A stretch of 64,000 bases of DNA from Amoeboaphelidium protococcarum (GCA_023515745.1 JALECJ010000257.1:2482687-2546686); one strand, 5' to 3'. Shown: positions 25,561 to 37,184, counted from the stretch's first letter. The notes: a model not told the origin generated them from the sequence alone. A program made the numbers and translations.

Positions 25561-25946
25561 AATGTTAAAAGTATAAAACTGAATATCGTTTGACTGATTC
25601 TTATTGTTCACGGATTAAGAGTGTTCACAAAGTTTTCACGAAGGTTGAACTCAGATCAAGATCTTTTCAAATCTCGTAATACGCGAACAACTAAGCTACA
25701 TCACACTTGTCCACAACAATATAGTTGCCCGTATTGAAAAAACTTTTCTATTTCACTCTGTCAACAAGATAGCATTTAGATATTCTATTATTTCTGTTAA
25801 GAATAAAGCAAGAAGTTAAGCTGAACACTGAGAACTGAGAACATCATAATGCTTTACAAGAAGTCGGCGCTGTAGTTTTTAGGCGAAAGACTGGCCGAAA
25901 TACTGTATTAAACAATGTCAGGCAAATAAAACTTGATTGACCATTA
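25561..25946. other. Intergenic region between paralog A and an unknown gene
   Basis: About 390 bp, AT-rich. I see no gene in it. It should hold the promoter of paralog A. Confidence 0.45.
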
Positions 25947-26684
25947 TCATAAAAGTTGATTAGGAAAGTGCGTTTCCTAAGGAGATCCACCACTATCTGA
26001 CCCTGGACTCTCTTCGCTAGCCTTTTGAATCTCAAAGTCTTCCTTCTTATTGCCAACCTTACAACGCAGCAAAATCTCTTCATATAATCCAGGAACATAA
26101 TGTTTGTCGGGAACAACGATTCGGAATAAGGCATTTGGTGCGATGGGATCGGTAGGAATATCGTCGTCGTGAGCTTCGTCATTTACATCCTGGTTGAGCT
26201 TGTCGAGCCGTTTCCATTGCTGTTTCGTAAAGAAGTCTATGAGAGGCTTCCCTTCTGGATCTTTATATACCGGATTAGTTGAATAACGCGCAGCCTTCAA
26301 ATCCTCGTATCCAGGATTCCACCCATTCTCCATTTCCATATTTTTGTAAGGGTAATTAAATACTGATTGCGTGTATACAGCGATCTTGTTCAGCATCTTC
26401 CTCGAGTGGATAACAGCAGTGTAGTACTTGTATGCCGCCTTCCTCGACCTGCTGATCGAGATGGCCGCGAACAACTTTTCCCAATATACACCCTATGCTT
26501 TCAATTCCTTCAAATCACCCTCCAACGAATTCAAGTAAGGTGAAATTGATTCCTTCTCCTCCTTTGTGCCTCCCCACAAAACCTTCCTACGCAGTGGAAG
26601 TATTTCTTCATTCAGCTTCTTGATTTGCTCGTTGATGGATTGAATTTGTGAATAGCAGGCATTCGCGTTGAATTTTGCGGTCAT
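25947..26684 (-). CDS. Unrecognised 245-residue protein
   Basis: ATG 26684 to TGA 25947-25949. The N-terminal 70 residues are heptad-like (IQSINEQIKKLNEEILPLRR) and probably coiled-coil. A helical, Arg/Lys-rich segment follows (SRSRKAAYKYYTAVIHSRK), then a part with Asn/Gly/Pro turns (MENGWNPGYEDLK) and an acidic tail. Only two TAG codons occur, fewer than in neighbours, and C-ending codons such as TTC and AAC look more frequent. That could mean a different origin or just expression level. The frame continues upstream to an ATG at 26801, but that part lies in the duplicated 3' flank of the next gene, so I prefer 26684. No family recognised. Confidence 0.55.
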
Positions 26685-26816
26685 TATTTGGGCTATGATG
26701 TTGTGATTGAGTTTGAGAGAGCCGATCAGGAAAAACGGGCCCAGTATATACTGAAAATAAGACTTAGTGGCCAGGCCAGAAGGAGTGTTAGGTAGAAACA
26801 ATATGTGTAGACAATT

Positions 26817-27023
26817 TCATTTCGATTACTTTAGTATCCCAGGTCTTGCTGCAGATAACGAGTTTTTCTACTTCTTGGATTGCGGTGCGGTTGGCGTCTA
26901 TTTGTTCGCTTTATCAACAAATGAAGTGCGAGCGCGCTAGCTTGTCGCAGCAGTTGTAGGTGAAACAATATCACCTAAAATAGAATCGTCTAATTTGGTT
27001 AGATCCTTCTGTCTGAGGAACAT
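26817..27023 (-). CDS. Small basic protein, paralog B
   Basis: 68 residues, ATG 27023 to TGA 26817-26819. Partner of the 71-residue protein at 25345-25560 (same start, same AATSQR core, same ARPGILKQSK end). The 50 bp or so downstream of the stop is also shared with paralog A, so coding and 3' flank were duplicated together. The two copies now flank the unrecognised 245-residue gene. Gln is written TAG or TAA at several places where the other copy has another residue or CAA. Confidence 0.6.
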
Positions 27024-27495
27024 TAATGATATAGTAAGCTTTCCTCTGTGTATGATTTATTAATGCCTCCGATTTGAAAAATTCGTCCACATCTACTTCT
27101 GTTGGCCTTGAAGTGCGTTTGGTCCAAACTATTCGTATTCAGGACTTATGCCCAGTAGCCAATACTGAAGATCGTCCAGTTAATCATCCAACACGGGCGA
27201 AACAACGTGGAGATAGAGCTCAACTTGATCATCATCTTCATTTTAGAGATTGTAATCTTGATTAGAGTATCCATAAACCGGACATCGACCGAGACTTAAC
27301 ACTTCACGCACCACCGCGTAGAATCGCAATTTTCTGTCTATAGATAATTTCAGTGATAACGGACAATCCAAGTAACATTTATATTCTCCTCTTGAGTGTT
27401 AAGCAATGGAACGTTGACTTTTTACAATTTGCAGTATATTCTCTTCTCCATTTTCACATACCTCCACTATTGTCAGCTCAACAAAACTACAAATT
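27024..27495. other. Intergenic region
   Basis: About 470 bp. A TGA-free frame runs on the plus strand across 27074-27500, but with a single stop codon such runs arise by chance and it shows no motif. Otherwise nothing recognised. Confidence 0.4.
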
Positions 27496-27984
27496 ATGGC
27501 CCAAAACGTGATGATCGGTCAGTATGCAGAATTGGAAGACTTACAAGGTACCACCCCTACTAGCAGTGAACTATACCAACTTTCCTCCGATAAACACCGC
27601 CATTATACCACCAATGAAACAAAGTTTCGCGGAAACACTTATAAGGAATTAATGAAACGTTTACAGGATTGTCAAACCGCGACGAATAAACGAAAAGAGA
27701 GACTTAACTACAAGGTTGAAACAAGGTAGAACACACGCGGACCACATTGCACTGTAGAACTTACAAACGCGCGTAAGATGAGAATGACACGCGCAAATCT
27801 CAAAACAAAATATTTTGAAACATCTCTGAAAAGGGAAATTTTACGCGCGTGTGCTTTGGACACTACCTTGAACTCAAGTTCTGAAACTTATTTTACTGCT
27901 GCCTAATACATCACATAAGTTGCTGCATCCATCCATACATCCTTTAAGTTAAGTACTTTGAAGACAATTTTGGGCAATTTGAGA
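27496..27984 (+). other. Open frame upstream of, and in frame with, the secreted protein
   Basis: From ATG 27496, 163 codons without TGA run straight into the secreted-protein frame. The product would be basic and hydrophilic (for example TYKELMKRLQDCQ), with no signal peptide. Because the next ATG (27985) starts a clear signal peptide, I regard this as a separate or untranslated stretch, a chance open frame, or a first exon with unseen splicing. Confidence 0.3.
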
Positions 27985-29871
27985 ATGCACATACAGTCTG
28001 TCTCTATCTTAGCGTCACTTCTTGCGGTCTTTGCTCGCGCGTAGGAAGTATGCAACTATGGTTCTACAGATAACACGCTGGTATTCCAGTCTGGCCAGTT
28101 TCCAGCTACTTCCTCTTCTGCGACTGCCCTGTACAATATCTCGAAAGGCGTTGGAAGCAAGGCAGAGGTTGGCAGTGCATTTGTTGTTGCAGCTCAAGTC
28201 TCTGGTGAAGACAGCAGTGGTCTCGGTATTTTTGCAACAGTGTATCAGCTGGATCAAGCTTCATAAACTGTATCTGTGCTCATTCCGCAATTTCAAGTAA
28301 ACTCAGTGTCTGTATTCGATCAAAAGATTCCATCTGTTGCCGGTCTGACTAATGGGGGATTTGTCATTGTATACTAGAGCTCTGTTGCCTTGATTCCTGG
28401 ATCCTCTGTCCCAAGATATGAGAGAATCCTGTTCCAGCTGTTTGATGCCAATGGAATAGCTCTTGGTCCTGAGAGCTTGGTGAATGATGATATAAACTCC
28501 ACTAGATAAGACCAGTACCCGTCCGTAGCTGCTCTAAAGGGAGATTCTGGAAGAAATGGCTTTATTGTTTCCTGGATTAGCTATGACGTTGGTACTGATG
28601 GTAGAATCGGCGCAGGTAAATTGTATGCTAGAATTTTTAACAGTGATGGTACCGCTAGATCGGCGAGCTTTAACGTTAATACTCTTGGCGACAACGTGAC
28701 TCCGTCTTAGCAGGTTGTTGGAATATCTGCTGGCTTCAATCTCATTACCTGGTCTTCTTAATATGGTTGTACCGCGTCAGCTGTAATGGCTCGCGTCTAC
28801 GATTCAAATGGCGTTCCTATCGGATCTCCGTTCCAAGTCAATCCATTCAGTGAGTTTGTTCAAATCAACCCGTCCGCAGCCGGTCTCTCGAATGGCAAGT
28901 TTGTTATCAGTTGGTCATCTACATCATCCGACTCTGTTTCGAGGATTAACTTTTAGCTGTATGACAACAATCTGGCACCTCAAGGAGCACCTATTGCAGT
29001 GAATCCAGGGACTAATCTCATCGAAAGTGGGCCGTATGTCGTGCAGTCTCTAAATCAAACCTTCGTAGTTCTTTACAATACCTTTAATCCCAGCAGTGGC
29101 GCTTCTGCTATTAGTGGCTCATCGTTTACTGAGGGAGGCGAGCGCATCGGAGAAGCGTTTGTACCTGCTGCGTCATCTTCATCGGCCACATAGTCTATTC
29201 CGGTTGGAACTGGTTTGGCCAACAATGCTGTGCTGTTCAGCTGGACTGAGAATGGCGATACTGTAGTATCTCGCCCATACCAGTGCAAACAGGACTGCGT
29301 AGTGTCTGAATGGTCAGAATTCTCCGAGTGTAGTGCTCCTTGTGGATCCGGTACTCAGACAAGAACAAGATCGATAATAAGATTCCCTTTTTTGGGCGGG
29401 GAAGCTTGTCCATCTGATCTGTAAGAGAGTAAAGCATGCAATACCGCGCCATGTCCATCTGCTGTATGTCAAAACTGTATCGGCAATTCAACCAGTCCAA
29501 CTAATGGAACATGCTTCTATAAAGTTGCAGGTGACTACACTTTCCAAGATGCCATCAATGCATGCTCGTAGAATTGCACATCTTATGACGGCAACTGTCT
29601 GGTAAATGTCGATTCTAATGATACCCGTTTATACCTCATTGAGAATGTCATTCCATCGCAGCCTATCAATAACGCTAACGTTTCGACTGCTAGTGGTGCC
29701 ACTTAGTCAACATGGATTAACTCATGGTAGGGAAGTAATTATGGTGGATTATGCCTGCAGATGAGCTAGTTTGGAGCTATCACCACACCTGAAGAGGGAT
29801 GCGATGCCAAAGTTGGTGCTGCCATCTGTCAGGTGGATGAACCATCATACTGTCTCTAGCAGTAATAATGA
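27985..29871 (+). CDS. Secreted protein with bacterial-type repeats, TSP1 and C-type-lectin-like domain
   Basis: 628 residues, stop TGA 29869-29871. Begins with a signal peptide (MHIQSVSILASLLAVFARAQ). Residues about 20-430 contain four or five repeats of the form A-R-x-F/Y-D/N-S-x-G-x-P-x-G ... F-x-V-N ... P-S-x-A-x-L-x-x-G-x-F-V-I-S-W-S-S, a pattern I know from large bacterial calcium-rich adhesins. A thrombospondin type 1 repeat follows near 435-490 (SEWSEFSECSAPCGSGTQTR). The last 130 residues have C-type-lectin features (CFYKVAGDYTFQDAINAC, Cys-rich end with AAICQ). Many N-x-S/T sites. No membrane anchor seen, so it is likely secreted or wall-bound; a role in attachment is inferred. TAA/TAG codons show it has adapted to the host code. 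Confidence 0.85.
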
Positions 29872-30054
29872 AGTATCTAAACTTCCATCTATCTACTAAT
29901 TTATAACTCATTTGTGAATACTCAATGAAAAAAATATTATCAATTCATGATCAATGGTCAGTATATTCAACATTTTCACAAATCGTGTCACTATCACCTC
30001 ATAATAGTCTCAATTGACAGCACTGTACTGAGGAGTAAACGGGAAATGCCAAAA

Positions 30055-31242
30055 TCATCTGTACCTCATACGCTTGCTCGATCCCTTTTTGACATTATTA
30101 CCACCCAACTGACCGAATGCACCTGATGACCCATTGACGGCAATAGACGCAACTCCGGACTGGTTCATCATTTCAAAATCGGACATAATTTCAGAGTCTT
30201 TGAGTATGAACGGAAGACATGCCATTTGGGCACCTGTACCACCCTTCTTATTTCTAGAGGACCCTGATACAGCAGAGGCACCACCACCGGACCCATTCGC
30301 ACCTCCCAATCCAGCACCACCACTCCCAAACTCATCCTTGAAGATGAAACTGGAAATACCAGCATCACCGTATGAGTAACTGTAAGGATTAGAATCATAG
30401 ACAGTATTCAGAAGGGACTAATTGGCGCCAACCTGGTTCTACTACCCCATTTCCTCATTATTACGCTTCCTCAGCAACCGTCTCTCCTCCTCAAATCTAC
30501 CAATAGCTAGTGCAGAATCTACGCTCAGATCGTGACTATCTACACTGCTAGAGCTACTTCCAACATTTCTACCCTGTGTTGCTGCAGATGATGCATTACT
30601 AGTATTCCATGCTCCGCCAGCATTAGGCCTAGAGTCGTCACCATTAATCTAACCAGATGCAAACTGATTACCATTGCTTTGAGGATGATTGCTATTATGC
30701 ACAATAAAAGAAGACGCCAACAGACTAGAATTAAGATCAGCATCCACAGCCAGATTATTGCGTTCATCTCTCAACTTTTTACGTTTACTCTCCACCATCT
30801 TCACGAGTCGATCCTTGAGACCATCGCGTTCACTCTAATACTCCGCCTCAATCTACTGAATATCACTATTGTGCATCTTCTCCAACACGCCAAGCTGATA
30901 CGCTCTCCACTCCTCGGCATCTTTCACCTGTTAATGGTACTGTCTGACAAGCTCTCTGTGTCTCGCCTTTAGCAACGGATGAATATGTGAATTCTCCAAA
31001 GATGCAGGATACTATTGCTGTTATTATTATTATTACGAAACACCATGCCCATTACCGAATCCATCAATCCCATTCAGAGGGGCTGCATATGATGCATTTA
31101 AAGAATCCAATTCAGCCAGTAGAAGTGACTGTGCCTGCTGAAAGAGCTGATCCTTCCTCAAATTGAAATCACTCTCAATCTTGCCCAGTCTCTCTTGAAT
31201 CACTCTGCTATGCTTCTCCTTCTTGCTCTCTTCAAACATCAT
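30055..31242 (-). CDS. Sds3/BRMS1-like protein (Rpd3-type deacetylase complex)
   Basis: 395 residues, stop TGA 30055-30057. The first 175 residues are a long charged coiled coil with the Sds3-like pattern: KHSRVIQERLGKIESDFNLR, then HPLLKARHRELVRQYHQQVK, EYQSERDGLKDRL and ESKRKKLRDERNN. Sds3/SUDS3/BRMS1 proteins hold Sin3-HDAC complexes together. The C-terminal half is Gly/Ser/Asn/Gln-rich with basic ends. No Zn finger. The family call rests on coiled-coil layout and charge pattern, so other coiled-coil proteins remain possible. Converges with the secreted-protein gene. Confidence 0.6.
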
Positions 31243-31987
31243 ATTTATCTTGAATTACCCGACCGTATTGATGACAACAATTATTAGCAGAATAAATAAA
31301 ATTTATTAGTTGTGTAGATCGGTGATGCCCTTAAACGAAAATGGAAAATACAAAATTGGAAAGTTTGCTCGCGGCTTGCTGCTTTACGATGAATGATCTC
31401 CCTTTTAGGAACTTTTGTTTTTAAACGAGCGAAACGAACATTCAGGCGTAGTATTTATTTACTCGCATTGTTTTAACTTTTACTATATTTTAATATTATT
31501 CTTCAATGTTAGTGACGATTCTATACTAAACCTTAACATTTATTAGCTGTCACAGCTTCAGACTGGCGAGAGATTGCCCGGAACTCATTACAGCATATCT
31601 ATCCCGCTTTTACCAATATCTGCTGATCTGTTGACGCGATCTTACTGCAAATTCTCTCTATCACTGTCCCTTTGAAAACTTTACTCTAAGCACATTAATG
31701 TAATAACAGGCGATCAACACAGGCGATTAACAGTGACTTGAACACTTCAACTTTCTCGTCTCTCGCTCTTGTTCTCGCGTTTATTCCACAACAATTCCTT
31801 TTCGTTGCAGTTGTTCTCTCACTGACTTGACTTGACTTGACTTGACTGAACTTTAGACGAGGGATAGATAGCTCTCATTGATTGCACTACCTATTTAACT
31901 TCATAAATCTACTGTTTTGCTTGTATATTGTATCTTTGGATTTCAAGTAATTCGTGAATCATTACTATTAAATTTGGATAAAGTAGA
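31243..31987. other. Divergent intergenic region, Sds3-like / V-ATPase C
   Basis: About 745 bp. Contains a short tandem repeat of GACTT at 31824-31847. No gene seen. Promoters of both divergent genes are expected. Confidence 0.5.
31824..31847. repeat. GACTT pentanucleotide repeat
   Basis: Four full copies of GACTT plus a partial one, in the region upstream of the V-ATPase subunit C gene. Confidence 0.9.
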
Positions 31988-33319
31988 ATGTTGTATTTTA
32001 TGGTAAATTTGCCTGCTAGAGAGGGCCAGGATAAGAGATAGGTGGTGGATAAAGTGAAGAGTATTTTGAATTAGACTGCCAATGTTAATGATCTGAGAAT
32101 ACCTGAATTCAAGGTTGGCACTCTAGACTCTTTGATTGTGATTTCAGATGAACTTGGCAAGATGGATACCATCGTGGAGTAGTAAGCCGTGAAGATTGTG
32201 GAGACGTTAAAGTCGTTGGTGGACTCCTAGTTTACGAATAGTAGCACCGGTGTTGGTAGTGGCGCCAGTTCTCAGTCTATCAATTCCATTCTGGCTGTGA
32301 ATGATGTCTCCACTGACTAGTACTTGATGCGTGGATTCAGCTGGAATTTGGTAAAGTATAGGAACGATAAGAGCATCAAGGATATTGCTGATAACCTTTT
32401 GGCCGAGGTCAACTCCATAGACTCCATGATCAAGTCCAAACTAGCCTAGTATAACACCGTGAAGAACAATCTTGCCAATATTGAGCGAAAGTAGACTGGC
32501 TCACTTGCGGTAAAGAATTTGGATTCCGTAGTGAGGAAGGAGCAGTTTGTGCAAGATTCAGAGTATATGACCACTCTCTTAGTAGCTGTACCAAAGCAGA
32601 TGTAGAAGGAGTTTCTGTCTAAATATGAACGTCTTGCCAACATGGTTGTACCTAGATCAGCTTAGAAAGTTGCTGAAGATGATGAGTACCTCCTATACTC
32701 TGTCGTTGTCTTTAATCGAGTGCTGCAGGAGTATATACAGCAATTGAAAGAGTTGAAATTTATACCTCGAGAATACACGTATGATCAAGCTAGAATCGAT
32801 GCTGATAAGAAGGAATTGGCTGACTTATCTATTCAGAACCGAGAGTTGAAGGTAATTTATTGTTTTATATCAGTTGGTCTTGAATCTGTGATACCGTATC
32901 CGCATTGTAAGTGTAGAATTCTTTAATCAGATTGTGCAGAGTTAATTTTGGTGAAGTTTTCAGTGCTTGGATTCACTTGAAAGTTCTCCGCTCCTTTGTT
33001 GAAGGTGTCTTGCGTTATGGTCTGCCTCCTAATTTCTAAATATTCACTGTCAAGGTAATGTCTGCGTCTTTGTCGCGGCTTATCGTTTATATGTAATGAA
33101 ATATATAATATTGTGTAGCCTATCAATAACAAGATTGAGAGTAGAGTAAGACTGATATTGTATTAGAATTATGCATATCTTGATCCCGCGAATAAGAACA
33201 AAGTGTCCAAGAATGGCACAGTGGATGATAATCTTGGTGATGAATCTGAACTGCAAGGCATAATGTTGGAGAAGGACTATTATCCTTACGTCAATTTCAA
33301 CATTAAATGGGATTACTGA
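31988..33319 (+). CDS. VMA5: V-type proton ATPase subunit C
   Basis: Three exons: 31988-32851, 32917-33054 and 33119-33319, giving 400 residues and ending at TGA 33317-33319. Family landmarks are clear: the N-terminal [26 protein letters not shown], the C-terminal [19 protein letters not shown] and [10 protein letters not shown], and the final [13 protein letters not shown]. Subunit C links the V1 catalytic head to the stator in the peripheral stalk and controls reversible assembly of the pump that acidifies vacuole, Golgi and endosomes. Length matches the family (about 385-400). Both introns are phase 0 and end in TGTAG. With a more usual CAG acceptor for intron 1 the frame breaks, so TGTAG is required. 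Confidence 0.95.
32852..32916 (+). other. Intron 1 of V-ATPase subunit C
   Basis: 65 nt, AAG|GTAATT ... GTGTAG|AAT, phase 0. Removal joins NRELK to NSLIRL and keeps the conserved helix. Confidence 0.85.
33055..33118 (+). other. Intron 2 of V-ATPase subunit C
   Basis: 64 nt, AAG|GTAATG ... GTGTAG|CCT, phase 0. It contains in-frame TGA-free but unconserved sequence; the splice joins IFTVK to PINNK. Confidence 0.9.
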
Positions 33320-33729
33320 AATGACAGACATTGTGGAATGAATATACTATACTACATTGAGTCATTAACTAAATCGCATCATTACTGCGAGTACTTTGAA
33401 CAGAGCGAGAGCTTTTAGTTTGAATTGTTTGGTAAACGTTTCAATGTGGAATATGCCATTTCTTATAGAGTATCTAGATGAAGACGCACACTGTTATTTC
33501 CATTACAGATAAAGGCAAAATTAACTCATAGTATTAGCTAGATCCACTTTAATTTCTCAATGAGCTTCTATCAACGACCGTCATGTGTTTCCTTCATTCC
33601 TGTCTGTTGTTGATCGTGCCGGAATCTTCTTTGTTTCCTTCCCAAATCGACTCTGTTTTGGTCAATTACTTAGTACTAATTACAATACATCAGGTTAACA
33701 TTGGACATTAACTAATAGATATTGATAAT
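33320..33729. other. Intergenic region
   Basis: About 410 bp between two plus-strand genes. Nothing recognised; should hold the SAP-protein promoter. Confidence 0.45.
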
Positions 33730-34671
33730 ATGGAAGTGCAATTGGAGGATTTGAAGAAATTAAAGGTTGCCAAGTTGAAAGAGAAATTGTAAGAGTATGA
33801 GTTGCCTGTGAGCGGTAAGAAGGATGAGTTGATTGAACGATTGTATAATCATCTGCAGTCTTTGGCATAACAGCAATAGTAGTAGTAGTAGTAATAGTAA
33901 TAATAAGTCATTTAATAGTAGCCACAGTAACCTTAAGTGAATCACCCGTAATAGTAATAGTAGAGCGGTGCATATTTAAGTGCTAGCTAGCAGCCGCCAG
34001 CGATGACTCAGAGTGTAAATGTTTAGATGCAACATGGTACCGCCGTGACAACAATGCCTGCTGCTGTAGATAGTCCAGTCTCTCCCTAGAAGGATGTTGT
34101 TATGCAACCTGCACTGGATCCTCATAAAGTCATTGTGATTCCGCCTGTAGAAGTGAGTTCTGAGATTAGCGAGGAGGAGAGAAGGAAGCGTCGTGCTGAG
34201 AGGTTTAATATTCCTTACAGAGAGCCCAAGAAGGATGATGCTGATGGTGCTGCTCATACTAATAATCGCCGTCGCTAGTATTCTCATGACAGAGTTAGAG
34301 GTGGACAAGGTGGTGGTAGTGGCGGAGCTATGAGAAATCGTCTTAGTGGTCCAAGGCGCGATGATAGAAGAAGTGGTGGTGGTGGAGATAGATTTCAGCG
34401 TGGTGGTCGCGGAGGTCATCGTGATGGTCATGGTGGTCAGCACAGACCGAGATATGATGGCCATGATAAACGTGATGATGGACGTAGATTTGAACAATCT
34501 CATGGCGTATTTAATAATGCAGAGTCATCAATGAATCAAGATGTAAGCGGTGTATCATTCAGCGATCAACTGCAATAGCCTATTCAGAATGAGGGAGCCA
34601 AATTTGGATGGAATACCGGTTCTAACACAGCAGCTCCACCAGCATCTGAAGATGTTGTGATGAATGAGTGA
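33730..34671 (+). CDS. SAP-domain mRNA export factor (Tho1/SARNP-like)
   Basis: 313 residues, stop TGA 34669-34671. Residues about 5-42 are a SAP domain (LKKLKVAKLKEKLQEYELPV, GKKDELIERL) for nucleic-acid binding. A poly-Gln stretch follows, almost all written TAG or TAA. The middle has the SARNP/CIP29/Tho1 hallmark RKRRAERFNIPY (family: KRAERFGxP). The C-terminal third is an RGG/RDG-rich box (GGRGGHRDGHGGQ). Tho1/SARNP binds nascent transcripts and aids mRNP formation with the DEAD-box protein Sub2/UAP56. The THO subunit gene (THOC2) lies 12 kb away. Confidence 0.85.
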
Positions 34672-34758
34672 TCTTGACATATATATATTAATCGCCGATA
34701 ATAATTCGAAGATATAACTGTAAATTGGTTAAAAAGTTATGTTTATAATAGTATCAAA

Positions 34759-36765
34759 TCAGTTCACCATACTCTTGCCCAGATGTGACAATTGTTACAA
34801 AAATCCGTCAGCATTTATAATTTCAGTGCTGCCATAGGTGATCTTCTTGTTAACATTCTTGCCATATTCCATGAGATTCTGATACTCGACATAATTGCCA
34901 CCACCCACGACGAATACGAAAGCTTCATCATAATTCTATTTGGCGCGCTTCTACTGAGCAGACAATTACTACTACTGCTACTACTATTATTTAGCTTTAA
35001 GATCAAAGAACAAATACTCCTCATCCGGTGTAGATTACTAGGACTGGAATCCAGTTGAGCTTAGTAAAGCGGCAGAGTTGAGAGCAGATGAAGAATCTTG
35101 ACAAATAGACTCCACGATTCTAGTCACGGGAAGCTTCGTAGATGCTGGTAGAATGTTTTTAACTCCAGATATAATATTTCCAAGCGCTGATCCGAACGCG
35201 CTCTCCCTCACAGATGACAACCTATTCAAAAAATTGGAGGTATTTTATGAATTCTGCATTTGACTGCTACCAACAGCATTAGATGATAATTTACTAAATG
35301 CCTACACGCTCTTGACATATCTAATAACATCAGTATCACAACTTTATGCCTGCAGAGCCGCTTCAATCTCCGCGATGTCACTAGGTGTAAACTCAATCTA
35401 TCCAGCCAGATAGTGAACAATAAACATTCTAATCTTATCACTGGCAGATCCCTTGTCCGTAGAATTGATTAATTCCAGAATGCTCAATTTCGTAGCCTTA
35501 CTCAAATTCTCCTCAATCACAATGAAGTCATCAAGATGTCTTGACTTGATGCTCTTCAACAGTCGACTGGCGATGTTCATATGCATATCAATGATGCGTT
35601 TTCGTTAAGTCAACTCTGGTAAACGTTAGATGGCCACCTTCAAACTGCTGGCCGTGGACTACGATGCAGATCCACTTCTCGCAGCTTCAATTTCATCCAG
35701 TGAATCTACACCACATGATCTGGTAAGATCTGCAGTCTCCTGCTTGTACTTGGTCAATTCTGCATCTACATTCTCAGCCATGATGGGGAACAGATTGAAT
35801 GCATTGGCACTCCAAAAGTAATCATCCAAGTCGAAATCGTACACACGCTTAACCTACCTTCCACCCTCCTGGTCAACAAAAGTAATCCGGTTGGCGGACA
35901 TGCTTAGCAAATCATGCACCATGCATTAATAGCTCCAAGTGTGGTGCAACATTGTGGCCAGATCAATGTTTCTATCGAGAATAATCAACACTGGACGTCT
36001 GGCTTGCATAAATTAATCCTGCTTCTATTAGTTCTAACTACTATTGTTGGCATCTTTTCCAGCGGATCTAACATAATCACGCAACTTCTAGTCCAGTTGA
36101 CGAGACACCATCTCTGCAGCACCACCAGGTTGACAGCGAATAATAGGCACAACGTGACAAGTTACGCAGACACAGAACAGAGAGTTGACAATCCGCTTAA
36201 TGAAGGCTTCAATCACAGAATCTGTGCTCTTCTAGTCATTAAGTACCTGATACGAGTCCGGTAAGTTGAGAGTAAACATCTACTTCTCAAGTGAGGCAAA
36301 GTCCAGGTACTAATCAAATACACTGCGAATCAACTAAAAGGAACCATCATTAATAGTCTACTAAGCCAATTCTTCAAGCAAATCACGGCTGATTGTATAT
36401 GAAAAGTTGACATAGAACTCACTATACAATTTCAAAGACAAGTCTCGAGCCAGCAGTTTAATATTCTCCCGCGTTGGCTCAATAAAGTAGATTGCAGGTG
36501 CATCCTCGACACTCTCAGCCGCCCTATCTGGCGAGTCAATCAGAAGATGCAGAGTTATGCAGAGTTCTCTCAACTTGCTCAATCTCAGCAGAGGTGCAAT
36601 AACATCTTGTCCTTTAAGATCGTATATCAACACTTTCCACACTGTGAGTTGATGATGTTACGACTACTAGCTCTACTTTTACTCGTCCGCCGACTGATTC
36701 AAGTTTAACATTTACACCAGAGCATCCAACTAGCTTTATCTCACATTCTTATACTCGAGACTCAT
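34759..36765 (-). CDS. SLY1: SM protein Sly1 (SCFD1), ER-Golgi fusion
   Basis: 668 residues, stop TGA 34759-34761. The N-terminus after a Gln-rich start is the Sec1/Munc18 opening [18 protein letters not shown], then [24 protein letters not shown] and [15 protein letters not shown], all close to Sly1. Later come [20 protein letters not shown] and, at the end, [16 protein letters not shown] and ITYGSTEI, a Sly1-type finish. SM proteins clasp SNARE bundles; Sly1 works on ER-Golgi SNAREs with the syntaxin Sed5. Length matches (about 640-670). Internal Gln runs (TAG-coded) lie near residues 30-40 and 590-600. Confidence 0.95.
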
Positions 36766-37184
36766 ACTATATTATTTGGATATATTCTAAACGGAGTATT
36801 AATTTTATCAAGATTGGGTGACTTGGATGAATTTGCTATTGAATAACTAACGACTCAACTTCTCTTAAAGAATAAAGGAATGAAAGAGAGGAATAACCAA
36901 GGAATCCGAATAGGAAAAAAAATTAGAAATTCTGAAACAGCCATCTAGTTCAATTAAGTCGCGTAAGTATCGTCCCATTCACCCGCAATGCACTGCGCTG
37001 AGAAAGAATACAATTCTGAAACATGATGCCCGTTACTCTTCACTGACTGACTGACTGACAGGAGGAATAATGCTATAAGAATCGTTTCAGAAGCCAAGAT
37101 TACCAAAACGAATCAAATGGCTGCGATTTCTTTTCTGCAGAATCTAAAATTCTTTCTTCGTCGTGTCCATCATATCAAGAAAAA
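36766..37184. other. Divergent intergenic region, Sly1 / lipase
   Basis: About 420 bp. A short CTGA repeat (four copies) lies near 37041-37059. No gene seen. Confidence 0.5.

Noticed and set aside
26493-26801. ATG 26801 as start of the unknown gene
   Set aside because: Its first codons lie in the duplicated 3' flank of the small paralog; ATG 26684 is cleaner.
27074-27500. Plus-strand frame upstream of 27496
   Set aside because: No ATG at its start, odd composition, no motif.
32917-32950. CAG acceptor for V-ATPase C intron 1
   Set aside because: It puts an in-frame TGA soon after the junction; the TGTAG acceptor keeps the conserved helix.
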